Shown in pieces: positions 40,182-49,749 of a DNA stretch of 64,000 bases; position 1 is the first letter of the stretch, and every line of letters starts with the position of its first letter. This DNA comes from Didymodactylos carnosus (lineage: Eukaryota > Rotifera > Eurotatoria > Philodinida > Philodinidae): NCBI GenBank assembly GCA_905250885.1, contig CAJNOQ010000157.1, forward strand, positions 1-64,000, read 5' to 3'. The notes beneath the pieces were generated by a model. That model did not search any database. It was not told the DNA's origin and worked only from the letters and a program-made list of their open reading frames with translations. A program made the translations under genes and the position numbers.

Positions 40182-40413
40182 ATGTTTTTTTCGGTAGTTT
40201 TTCCTTGCCTTAAATACATTGCAAAAGAATTGTACTCAATAATTATCTGTTCAAAATAAAATTCAGCTTGTAATCGTCTAAATGCGCTTAGACTACACTT
40301 AGACCACACTAGTGGTATAAATAAGAAGACTATATGTGCATTTAAAGTGATAAATGTTGATTACAATTCTTTTGCAATGTATTTAAGGCAAGGAAAAATT
40401 ACCGAAAAAAACA
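40182..40413. mobile_element. MITE with ~53-bp terminal inverted repeats
   Basis: The left arm ATGTTTTTTTCGGTAGTTTT followed by CCTTGCCTTAAATACATTGC (40182 onward) is repeated in inverse at 40361-40413 with very few mismatches. The element is 232 bp and non-coding, with a core of about 126 bp. The high arm identity suggests a fairly recent insertion. No target duplication was fixed. Confidence 0.75.
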
Positions 40414-42054
40414 TCTGAGATCGTAGCAACGGCAACCCTCGGCCGTTACATCATACGTTTACCTCTTCAAACTCATGTTATTAGGATTAGATTTTCAATT
40501 TTCCCTTGACTTCCGTCTAGGGGAAGAGTAGAGTTGTCGGTCTGTCCATGCGCAAAACATGGAAAAATGGCCGTCAGTCAATCTTCGGCAGATCCAATCA
40601 AAAGAGAATACCAGTAAAGTATACACGTCAATGCAGTTATGATTAAGACGACTAACACAAACTCAGAAATGATGATTAAAGATGCAGAGTTCACTAGAAT
40701 TTTATGATCAGAAGATTAATTAATTGCAGATTTAGTAGAGGCGCCACGATGTAACATAAACTGCAACGAAAAAAGTTTTCCTAACAGGACGTTTTGTCAT
40801 AAAAATTAATAAAATCCGAGAAAAAGCGTTTCCAGATAGGCAATTGACCATGGAGGATAGGCTGGGACTCGTTTCAGGGAAGTTCTAAAAAGCTTTCAAT
40901 GCTGCAACATAATATGAAACGAAGAAACTTTTGGGGTACAGGTTATCAACGCTGGTATGATATGTTGACTTTACCTAAGGTTATAAAAGACTTACCGTAT
41001 CTGTGTGTTAAATGGAATATCTATGGATTTGTTTTGATATATATTGAAGTAGGAGAGGGATAATATTGGAAAAAGATGAGGTGATGTGAAATGTGTAGTG
41101 GAACAGAGCAGCAAATTCCGATAACACAAAAGAAATGATCTGAGGGTAAAGAAAATGATAGAATGTATATAATTTTTCATGGAGAATGTATTAGAACTAC
41201 TTTTCCAGCTCTTGGTGTCTTCAGCAACTTTTTTAGATTCATATTAGATTTCGAACCTTTTATACCAATTCACAGGAATTCAGAACACTTCTCAGCAAAG
41301 AGATATTTCTGCAACGCAGATTGTAGACAAGATTTGTACCAGATTTTTACAGATCTGCTGCAGATGTCAGAAGAATCTGTTACAAACCTGACAAATTTGT
41401 AACCACCCTCACAGTTTACTAGTTCACATTTTCAGTACTTTAACGAATGTTCTTGCGTCCAAGAAATGTTTTCTGAAGCCATTCAAAAAACCTTGATTTC
41501 ACCGTATTTTACCCGCTTTTTTTTTTGGAAACATGATGCAATCAAGTTTGTTAGTCAACCTTGAACGTGTTAGAAGTTGAACTTTCAGAATTAGATACAC
41601 AGTAATTTTGAGCCACGATTACTCCCTTAATTATCTATATCTCTCTTACTTTCTCTCCTCACACTGTTGAACTATGTTTAATGTGATTAGTCCGCAGCTG
41701 TATTCTGTTCGGAGGAAAAATTTGCATGTTAGGTTACCCTCGTCACATGTGCATTTTTATTTTCCCAGCTCTACACGACCTTTCTTTGCAAAGTTATACA
41801 ACTTATAAAAAAAGCTACAGAAATAAGAAGAAATTAATTAACAATATATGGTTACTGCTGTCTGACTAGTCCTTCTGTGGACAATTTACGAGATCGTCCT
41901 CCATTACCATTTGTACACCAGATAAATCATCGTTCATCAAGTCAACAACACTTGATCCAACTAGCTGTTCGGAGCTCTTTGATTCCTAAAAGAACTGCAG
42001 TGCAAGCTGATATAAAATTTCATGATAGGGTACTTTCCCATGTCGCGCATTTTT

Positions 42055-42420
42055 TGAGAATACCGTCGGTTACCGACCGGTCCATACATTACCGCTGGTT
42101 AATCGTACTGTTCGGTATAATGACCGGTTTAGCGACGGTTTTTCTTCTCCCGGCCCCATGCAAGCCTTTTTTTGAGTCAATGCGCATTGAAACGCGCTTT
42201 GACGCATTTTTGGTGAAAATGAACGCGTTCCGACGCGTTAGTGTACTATAAACGCATCGAAACGCGTTTAAATCTAATGCGTTCTGACGGGTTTGAGAAA
42301 ACGGATGCGTTAATTACCAACGCGTTAAGGTGCATTAATTACCGACGTGTTTAGCAGGACCATTATTTGGTAATCTAACGCGTTTTTATGCGTTATTTTC
42401 TGCTGCGTTTTAATTTTTTT
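42055..42420. repeat. Palindromic-word cluster: ACCGGT part next to an AACGCGTT part
   Basis: From 42060 to about 42145, words such as TACCGTCGGTTACCGACCGG and GACCGGTTT recur. From about 42180 to 42420 the word is AACGCGTT/ACGCGT, with more than ten exact or one-off copies (for example GAACGCGTTCCGACGCGTTA). A further ACCGTCGGTAAACCGTTTT stretch at 43035-43055 resembles the first part, so one element may have been split by later insertions. No coding potential is convincing. Confidence 0.55.
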
Positions 42421-42892
42421 TCAAAGTGTATCATAAAAGTTGAAACAAGAAGACCATTTGACTTTAAAATCTTCTTGTGAGATAGAATAACCGAAACAGT
42501 ACGAATACAAAAAAAAGAAAATGACAATGCTACCTGTATTAGCAGATTTATTCATGTTCAACAGCTACACGAATGACAGAGTAGAAACATCCTGTCTCAA
42601 AAACGTCACTGACATCTAGTGAGTTTCTCAATAAAGTGCAACTCGGTATCAGAGTTCAACTTTAAACAGAAGGATGAGGCACGGAGTTATCGACCTAACA
42701 GACAGACTATTTCATTTCTCGCACACAGTTAGGTATGCGAAAAGAGATGATTGTCTGCGGAATTACTTTATTCTGAGCGAAAAGATTTGTTTACTTTGTA
42801 AATGAAACATAGAAGTCATAGAATAAAGAAGCCCTGTCTTGTCTGACTGAGATGATCAAAACACATAGCATTGTTACTGCATATGTTTCGAT

Positions 42893-42966
42893 CCTTTGAT
42901 AGCTCAGATGGTTATGTGTTTGCTTCTTAATTCTAGGCACCCACGTTCAAATCAAACGCACATCAA
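42893..42966 (+). ncRNA. tRNA-Lys(CUU)-like sequence, likely tRNA pseudogene or SINE head
   Basis: TAGCTCAGATGG at 42900-42911 fits the A box and CGTTCAAATCA at 42944-42954 fits a degenerate B box, with tRNA-like spacing. Between them TTCTTAA has the form of an anticodon loop with CTT (Lys). The stems pair poorly, so this is probably not a working tRNA; a decayed copy or the head of a tRNA-derived SINE is more likely. Confidence 0.35.
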
Positions 42967-43086
42967 TGCGTTTTTTTGCCAGAAAACGTTTGCCTGGGCG
43001 CATGGTAGTTTTCAGACCGTGGCACAAAAAAAAAACCGTCGGTAAACCGTTTTGACACAATCACCTTTTTGTTTTGCGGTTGTCAG

Positions 43087-43379
43087 CAGTGGTGCAGAAT
43101 CTACCCGCGTGCGGTATCGGCCGGTTGGGGAAATTTTTGGAAAATTACAGAGTATAGAAAATTTTTTGGGGAAAATTATTTTTTTCCCATGCGGAGGAAA
43201 ATCACAAACTTAAGACGGCTTCTCTGTTTCTTGTTGTTTGTATTCTCTGTTTCTTGTTTTTCGAATATACGCGCTAAACAGAGAAACGGTCTTTTGATTT
43301 TTCTAGCCGGGGAAATTTTTCAAAAAAGCTCCACCGGTCGGGGAAATTTTTCATTTTAGCGGCAGATTCTGCACCTCTG
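43087..43379. mobile_element. hAT-type MITE with perfect 8-bp target duplication
   Basis: The element starts CAGTGGTGCAGAATCTACCC and ends GGCAGATTCTGCACCTCTG, so the terminal inverted repeats are CAG(T/A)GGTGCAGAATCT. It is flanked on both sides by GTTGTCAG (43079-43086 and 43380-43387), an exact 8-bp target-site duplication as expected for hAT transposons. It is 293 bp and non-coding, with GGGGAAATTTTT blocks inside. A related end lies at 51560-51658. Confidence 0.85.
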
Positions 43380-43583
43380 GTTGTCAGTCTATATAAGAAA
43401 TGCAGAAAAGTCAAAAAACTTTGATTTTTTTCCAGATTAAACTTTCTCTTTCAGATTATAGAGACTCGTCGAAGTTTGCACTTTGACTTGAGTCAAGTTT
43501 TTCCCGTTCGGAAACCTCATTGCGCTGCATGCACACTACAAAAAAAAGAAACCTGAGAACTAGATTCGAACTCCTGTATACGA

Positions 43584-43721
43584 CTATGACAGTTACCAGT
43601 TACTGTTACGACCGTTGCTCGGTAACTGTAACTGCTGAACACGCTAACCGCTTATCCGTTATCGATACCAAGAACGTCAACTGTTCAGCAGTTATTGTAA
43701 CGCTAATGGTAACTGTCACAG
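43584..43721. repeat. Palindromic-word element, GTAACNGTTAC type
   Basis: The ends are inverted (CTATGACAGTTACC on the left, GGTAACTGTCACAG on the right). Inside are many GTTAC/GTAAC words and an inner inverted pair ACTGCTGAAC / GTTCAGCAGT. The 138-bp unit is non-coding and looks like a MITE built largely of one palindromic word. Confidence 0.6.
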
Positions 43722-43790
43722 CCCTAGTTCAATTCAGAAAATATTTGTAAATACATTCATCGTGTCGTAAAGATCAAGAAATCAATACAT

Positions 43791-44894
43791 TCAAGTGTCG
43801 TAAAGCGCTTGAAGACGTCTCATTTTCTTCGAAAATGTTTGCTGTACATGATGAATGTATTTACAAATACATTTACAAATGCATATTAAAAGGTCGAACC
43901 AAATCAATTCAGCCATACTAAAATATACGAACGTTGTAAGAAAATCAGTTGGATTTTGTTTAAAATTTAAAACGCCTAAAAAGTCAAACATTTTACCCAT
44001 AGTTAAAGCTGAAAGTCCATCAGCAACAGCATCCCTCTGTTTGAAAAGATTCAACGCCTTTTTTAAATAATAATTTGCTTGATCAAAATCTTCTAGACGA
44101 GTATAGACACGTCCTAAATATGTATAGGTTAGGACATAATCATTTGTTGTTATACAAAATCGTAAAGCTAATTGATATTGTTCAAGAGCATTTAAATATT
44201 TTCCTACTTTATAATATACATCAGCCAGATCATAATGTATATATTTTTCATTTATCGGTTTTTCTATTAATATTAGTTGATAAAACTGTATTAGACGCTC
44301 AAACATTCCTTGAGAATGCAAATAAGTAGCAGCCATTTGATTAAATTTTGAACCTTTATATATAGTATCATTTAATATTGGATCATTATCATTATTCTCC
44401 TCATCAATCTCATACGATGTGATATTTATTACCCAATTATTCTCTTGTTTTTGTCTTTCGACTGAATTTACTATGAAATGAATACCTGTTGAGATAAGAA
44501 CGTACTCAGTATTCGTTATATATGTATATAGATTATTGTCTCGTTGATTATCTAAATGAATTATAAATACAATTTGTTGTAAATTATGATGATGTCTTTC
44601 TTCTGTTTGTTTAGCATTAGTTAGCGCAGTTTGTTTATTAACAGTTGCTAGTAAAAATGTATTAGTCGTAAACCTAGAACCTTCTTTAAAATATATTGAA
44701 TTTTTCACCAACATAGCTTGACCTCGATAAACTATAGCTGGTGCTGATGAATTTAGTTGTTTGAATAGATCATAAATAATAAATCTATATTTAAATAACA
44801 CATTTAAATTATCTAAACGAAATGCTCTATTTAGAAAAGCGTTTTGAAGAATATTTGTGAGAATGTAAAGTAATATGTACTCGCACTGACTCAC
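43791..44894 (-). CDS. ADP-ribosyltransferase-like plus TPR protein of the bdelloid-expanded type (incomplete)
   Basis: The open frame of 367 codons starts with GTG rather than ATG, so the true N-terminus is uncertain; an in-frame stop lies just upstream. An arginine ADP-ribosyltransferase-like region is marked by IVYRGQAMLV (about residues 54-63), the R-motif context of the family, and by TNTEYVLISTGIHFIV, which sits where the family has its catalytic Glu segment. The fit is loose, so activity is doubtful. Three or so tetratricopeptide repeats follow (YIHYDLADVYYKVGKYLNAL, LTYTYLGRVYTRLEDFDQAN). The last 45 or so residues are read from the inverted repeat at 43820-43890, so the C-terminus is not the family's own. 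In bdelloids this ART+TPR architecture is a large family of unclear function. The gene is shorter than usual members and is probably a remnant or a captured copy. Confidence 0.6.
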   Translation of the reverse strand: MSQCEYILLYILTNILQNAFLNRAFRLDNLNVLFKYRFIIYDLFKQLNSSAPAIVYRGQAMLVKNSIYFKEGSRFTTNTFLLATVNKQTALTNAKQTEERHHHNLQQIVFIIHLDNQRDNNLYTYITNTEYVLISTGIHFIVNSVERQKQENNWVINITSYEIDEENNDNDPILNDTIYKGSKFNQMAATYLHSQGMFERLIQFYQLILIEKPINEKYIHYDLADVYYKVGKYLNALEQYQLALRFCITTNDYVLTYTYLGRVYTRLEDFDQANYYLKKALNLFKQRDAVADGLSALTMGKMFDFLGVLNFKQNPTDFLTTFVYFSMAELIWFDLLICICKCICKYIHHVQQTFSKKMRRLQALYDT

Positions 44895-45414
44895 ACTTTT
44901 TCAAGCAGGTATTTTAGCGCGGCTTTCCATAGACGCCAGTAAAAGTACCAATTTTCTACAAAAGATGGATCAGATTTGGAGTATATACTATCATCCTTTC
45001 AAATTTCCTGTCTAGAATATTTGATGAAAAGACCTTTCTTCCACACCTGTCAACCAACAATCACTGTCAAAATTCGAAAAATTTTGTGAAGTTTTATGGG
45101 TGAGAAAACCTGGTGACGACTGATCTTGCTAATTTTCTCAACAACGTCAATTACATCAGTTCCAGATCCGCTACTACTTTCTTCTAAAACTTCTCTCACA
45201 ACAGTGTACAATATTGGACTCATCATCATTGAAAAAGTTTTCCGCATTTGTCATATTGGAGCATGCAGTTACACAGAGCTCTGTATGACAGCGCAGTATT
45301 ATATCCTGCCAGATCCCATATGCAATATTTAATATGCATTTGTAAATGTATTTGTAAATACATTCAACGTGTAGAGCAAACATTTTCGAAGAAAATGACT
45401 TCTTTACGACACTT
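43793..45414. mobile_element. 71-bp inverted-repeat pair enclosing the TPR/ART gene
   Basis: The left arm 43820-43890 begins TCATTTTCTTCGAAAATGTT and ends ACAAATGCATATTAAA. It is repeated inversely at 45328-45398 with about four mismatches. Matching AAGTGTCGTAAAG blocks extend the arms to about 43793 and 45414. The enclosed 1.4 kb holds the TPR/ART frame. Partial extra copies lie outside: TTTGTAAATACATTCATCG near 43744 and TGTCGTAAACAGCTCGAAGA near 45529. This could be a DNA transposon that carries a host gene fragment, or two insertions of a short foldback element on either side of the gene. Confidence 0.6.
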
Positions 45415-46980
45415 TCTCATGAAGCAGCATTCAATTTATGGAAGGTCGCATACTAGCAAACCAGCCGGAAGATAAGTGCTAAGGGCCTTCAATGCTACTG
45501 GCAAGTAGAATGCTAATTCATGAAAAAATGTCGTAAACAGCTCGAAGACACGAAGACACATATCGATTATAATCTGGCAGATTCAGCTCAAAAATATGTT
45601 TCATTAAAAAATGATGAAAATGTCCATTTTTCTGGAAATGAGATCCTTCTAGGTACGAAAGAGTACCCTACTGTTGTTTCAAAATTTCTTGAACGTGATT
45701 TTTCGAAATCAGGAGCTCGAGTTGTGCTAGTTCTGTTAATATTTAATGATTCGAATGAAGTCGATGTAAGCGTGGTACGTTTCCGAAAGAATCAGACCAC
45801 TGCTATTATCATTCACGGGTCCATTTTCTTGTAGCTAAGCGTGTGGAGAGAAGGAGGCCAATGAATGACTGAAAAACGTATCTAGCCTAATTTCGTGTGT
45901 TATTTTTTGTTATTCTCTTCTCTCAAAGAAGAGAAAACAAAGTGGGATATTTTTCTACCAGTGGGAAAATAAGTGGAAAATTCATTTTTCAAAGTGGGAA
46001 CCTACTTTGCTCTCGCTTGTTCCACCAGTCATTAAAGCACTAATCGGCACTGTCCCTGAGACACTTTTATAAACTCAATGATATAGAGTATATTTTTTTT
46101 AACTTTAATTCTTATCTCTCGAGTCCAATGGCCACTAAAATCAACACATTTAGTTATTAGAGTACATTGAGTTCTAATTTGCACGTCAACAAACATCATA
46201 AACTTTCTCTGCGTCATAGATCAATACAATAGTCAGTGTGAACACCAGTAGTGATCAAAAACGAAAGACAACAACAGTAAATGAAGATATAAACCAGATT
46301 AATATAATTTGTAGAAATATCAAGGAAAACAGAATGACTACTTACAATAGAACTTTATTACTGATATAAAGTATCATAAATGGTAAGTAGCAAACTCTCA
46401 CCCACTAGATAACAGCAATTTCAGAAATATGCGGTAGACTGGAAACATACAAAAGATCTAATGTTTTGAATAGAGATAAACTAATTTTTTCTCAGAGGTA
46501 GTACAAAATTCATTTTCCAATAACTTTTAGTAATGGAAAACCTTGAAAGCTTTTTAATCTTGAAAAAAAGTTTTTTCAATTTTTAAATGAATATACCTCG
46601 CCCACCTTTTATGTCTCTAGCTATTTTTGTTATCTAATTTGTATTCTTATAAACGACGCGTTCTACTCTATTTTACTATAAAAAAATATTTCTCTAAGAA
46701 TACACTTTTTTTCAATGAAAATTCTGTGAACGATATCTTGCAAATAACGAGATTTAAAGTAAGCACTATGCGTGTATTGAGTTGAAAAAATTTAATTACG
46801 GAAAAAAATAGCTTCTACAACACTTTGATACAAATTTAAATCGTTAGTTTCGCTTTTATATTAAGATTTCTACGTAAGAGTAATTAACTGGTCTGTTACA
46901 GGAGAGATGAAAACTATGTCCTGATTAAAAGTATTTGGAAAATCAAATTGCACACAATATAAAAATAAAATTGAATGTTT
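45415..46980. other. Intergenic stretch, nothing firm
   Basis: A plus-strand frame at 45520-45834 (104 codons) is not recognised and overlaps a partial copy of the nearby inverted repeat, so I do not call it. The rest is AT-rich and should include the 3' end of the intermediate filament transcript next to 46981. Confidence 0.4.
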
Positions 46981-49005
46981 TTAATAACCACCATGAGTTA
47001 GAGTATTGTAGATACTCTCATTTGTTGAAAAGCGTCCTGAATTTGATGACACTAATTGATCAGTACTTCTTGATCTTGATACGCCACTATTTTCTATAAA
47101 ATGTCTTGGCACGCCACTATTTTCTATAAAATGTCTTGACTGTTGCGTTCTGTCCGGATCGTAGAAATCTCCTTGCCTACTTCTTGCTGGTTTCGGTGGG
47201 CTCATACTTTGTTGTAATTCCATCCTGTGATAATCTGATCCCAAAGTCGTCATATGATCATCCATCCACGGTTTAGTCCTGCCTACATCTACTATACCCG
47301 AATGACTACGGTATAATTCATTTTGTTTCATTGTTATTGTGCGACTATTTCTGTCTGCAAATCTAACCCGTGGATTATCATCATTTATTATACGTGATTG
47401 ATCACCTAATCTTAGATATGTTGAATCAGAAATCGCTGGTGGACGTTGATATAGATTTGATGGTGAAATATAATGACCGGTCATGCTATCATTTCTATCC
47501 GTTCGTAGTCTGTGGGAATATTTGTAAGTTGTTTGTTTATCAGTTGTTGGATCAGTTACTAGTATTTTTTTATTTGCTTCAATCTCTTTAAATTGGGCAG
47601 TCTCATAGAAAGTGTTTACAATTGTTCCCAAACCGCTCCTTGCCATCAGATCCTTGTAATAATTGATTTGTTCTGTTAATGAAACACCAGTTCTTGATAA
47701 TTCATTCAACAGTCTTTCTTTATTTAATAATTGCTGATCTAAATCTTCACGATGTGCAATTATATTGTGATCTTTCTTTTGTAAATTAAATCTTTCGTCG
47801 TCAAGTTTTCGTTGCAGTTTATCTATACTATTACGAATTTCAAATGTTTTCGCTTTCATCGCCGCAATTTGTTGTTGACAGTCAAATTTTTGTTTGTTTA
47901 ACTGCTCTAATGTTTTTTGATGTTGTGGAGTGACGGCTGGTGTTGGACGTTGTGTCATCAATAGATAATTGTTGTATTCTTTCTCGTACCTACGATGGAG
48001 TGTCTGTTCCACTTTTTGATTTTTTTCATCAAATTCTAATCGTAAGCGATGTATAGCAGACGATAATTGGTCACGAAAATATTCTGATGGTTTCAGTGTA
48101 AAATCGACACTGACTGATGCACGTATTTCATCGATAAGTGATTGATGAACATTTTCATTATTTTCTTTTTCAGTAGCCAACACTTCTTTTTCCATTTGAA
48201 ATACTTGACGACTAAATAAATCATTATCAATATCTTGCCTCAATTGATCTTCTTTGTATTCATATGGTTGATTTTTTAAACTATAAAATCTCGTTTCATC
48301 ATCCATGTCAGCGATTCGACGTTTAATTAAATTAATTTCTGCATCATTTTGAGCAATTTTTCGATGATAATCAAATATTTCTCTTCCTAACTGATTTCGT
48401 GTAGCTAACAATTGCATATATCGGTCACGAAATTTTCCTAATGATTGTTCAGCATCTTTGAATTTAGATTGTAAACGTTTTTTATCTTGTTTTATATCAT
48501 CAATTGTTTTATTTCCACTTTGCGTTTCTGTTTCAAACATATGTTTAATTGTTACAGAATTTTGTCCACTATGATTTCCAAATAATTGTATTTGACGCTG
48601 TAAAGCCTGATTAGTAGCTTCTAGAAATCGAACTTTTTGAACATATTCAGCTAACATATTATTCGTATCAATTAATTGACGTCTATCTTCATTTCTTTCG
48701 TTAGAAATCCGATTTACTATTACATTTTGTGATTGAATAGGACGTATTGGTACGCCTATACCACCTACACCAAGTAATGATGCTAAACCAAGATTATTCG
48801 GTGTTTTGTAGAAATTTTGACGATTATCACCAACAGCCACCCATGATGATCTATTCGATGGTTTATATATACCATCTCGTGATATATATGGTGTTAATGT
48901 TCGTTGATCGCTTGCATTTGCTGTTGTCTGTCGTATGGCTCCTGGTGCATAAGTCTTTTTTAAATAAATATCTTCCCTATCGGTAGGAATAATGTCTCGG
49001 GACAT
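46981..49005 (-). CDS. Cytoplasmic intermediate filament protein, single exon
   Basis: A 674-residue open frame from ATG at 49005. A head of about 110 residues is followed by the coil 1A signature of intermediate filaments, NNMLAEYVQKVRFLEATNQA (residues 115-134), corresponding to the LNDRFASYIDKVRFLE consensus. Long heptad segments make up coil 1B (about 168-298) and coil 2 (about 303-456). The rod ends in LTEQINYYKDLMARSG (443-458), a divergent form of the EIATYRKLLEGE helix-termination motif. The tail (about 216 residues) is Arg/Ser-rich, lacks a lamin Ig fold, nuclear localisation signal or CaaX box that I can see, and has a 10-residue tandem duplication, RHFIENSGV(P/S). The long coil 1B suits the lamin-like length of protostome cytoplasmic filaments. 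Rotifer integument has a dense intracellular filament lamina, a possible site of action. The lack of introns is notable against its spliced neighbours. Confidence 0.9.
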   Translation of the reverse strand: MSRDIIPTDREDIYLKKTYAPGAIRQTTANASDQRTLTPYISRDGIYKPSNRSSWVAVGDNRQNFYKTPNNLGLASLLGVGGIGVPIRPIQSQNVIVNRISNERNEDRRQLIDTNNMLAEYVQKVRFLEATNQALQRQIQLFGNHSGQNSVTIKHMFETETQSGNKTIDDIKQDKKRLQSKFKDAEQSLGKFRDRYMQLLATRNQLGREIFDYHRKIAQNDAEINLIKRRIADMDDETRFYSLKNQPYEYKEDQLRQDIDNDLFSRQVFQMEKEVLATEKENNENVHQSLIDEIRASVSVDFTLKPSEYFRDQLSSAIHRLRLEFDEKNQKVEQTLHRRYEKEYNNYLLMTQRPTPAVTPQHQKTLEQLNKQKFDCQQQIAAMKAKTFEIRNSIDKLQRKLDDERFNLQKKDHNIIAHREDLDQQLLNKERLLNELSRTGVSLTEQINYYKDLMARSGLGTIVNTFYETAQFKEIEANKKILVTDPTTDKQTTYKYSHRLRTDRNDSMTGHYISPSNLYQRPPAISDSTYLRLGDQSRIINDDNPRVRFADRNSRTITMKQNELYRSHSGIVDVGRTKPWMDDHMTTLGSDYHRMELQQSMSPPKPARSRQGDFYDPDRTQQSRHFIENSGVPRHFIENSGVSRSRSTDQLVSSNSGRFSTNESIYNTLTHGGY
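47081..47140 (-). repeat. 30-bp tandem duplication in filament tail
   Basis: Two adjacent 30-nt units, 47081-47110 and 47111-47140, are almost identical and encode RHFIENSGVP and RHFIENSGVS. The near identity at the DNA level points to a recent in-frame duplication. Confidence 0.85.
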
Positions 49006-49749
49006 TTTTACACAAATAAATTCTCAATTTTAGTTTTTGTTATATATTATCTCATATATTAAATACAAGTAACCACAAAATCAAGGACAGAATACCTTTT
49101 TTTTTACAAACATAAAAACACGTAAGTAAATTTAGAAGATATCTTTTATATGCAAAAAAGACAAAAGCTATCCTCAATTAATTATGTAAATATGACAAAA
49201 GAAACGAAAATTTGTTATCTGTCTGATACATTATTTTTTTTTAAACACAACATACATGTCTCACCAATCAAATACAAAACCATAAAAACTAAAATCTCTA
49301 AACAAAACAAAAATGTCAAACGACATAGCCGCTCACCTTTCTCTTTCTAACTATAACCACTTTATTTTTATAAATAATAATCTATTTATCATAAGCTTGT
49401 TCCTATGATTCATTCTTTTTTTTTTTTTTCTACACATTAGAACGATTTCTATTGGAGACTGTTGTTCAACAGAGTTATACCATACCGTTTAATAGCTGCA
49501 AATCGTCAAAAAAAAAACTAAAGTTACAAGTTAAACGTAATACCGGATTAATCAGTCAATGTAACATTTGCATCCAACAGTAAATATAAGCACGATACAA
49601 CGCATTCTAACTCCTAATTATTCATGCCATGTCTCTTATCAATTAGAAAAAAAAACTAGGTGACGTCCAATTCAAATTTCTTTTCTCTTATTACAAATTA
49701 GAACATGATTACATCAAGAATATCGATAAAAATGAAAAATTATTATCTT

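Noticed and set aside
41877-42251. 124-codon plus-strand frame
   Set aside because: Its second half is translated palindromic-word repeat. The first 50 residues look somewhat coding, but no splice partners or family were found.
45520-45834. 104-codon plus-strand frame
   Set aside because: It starts within a partial copy of the nearby inverted repeat and matches no family I know.
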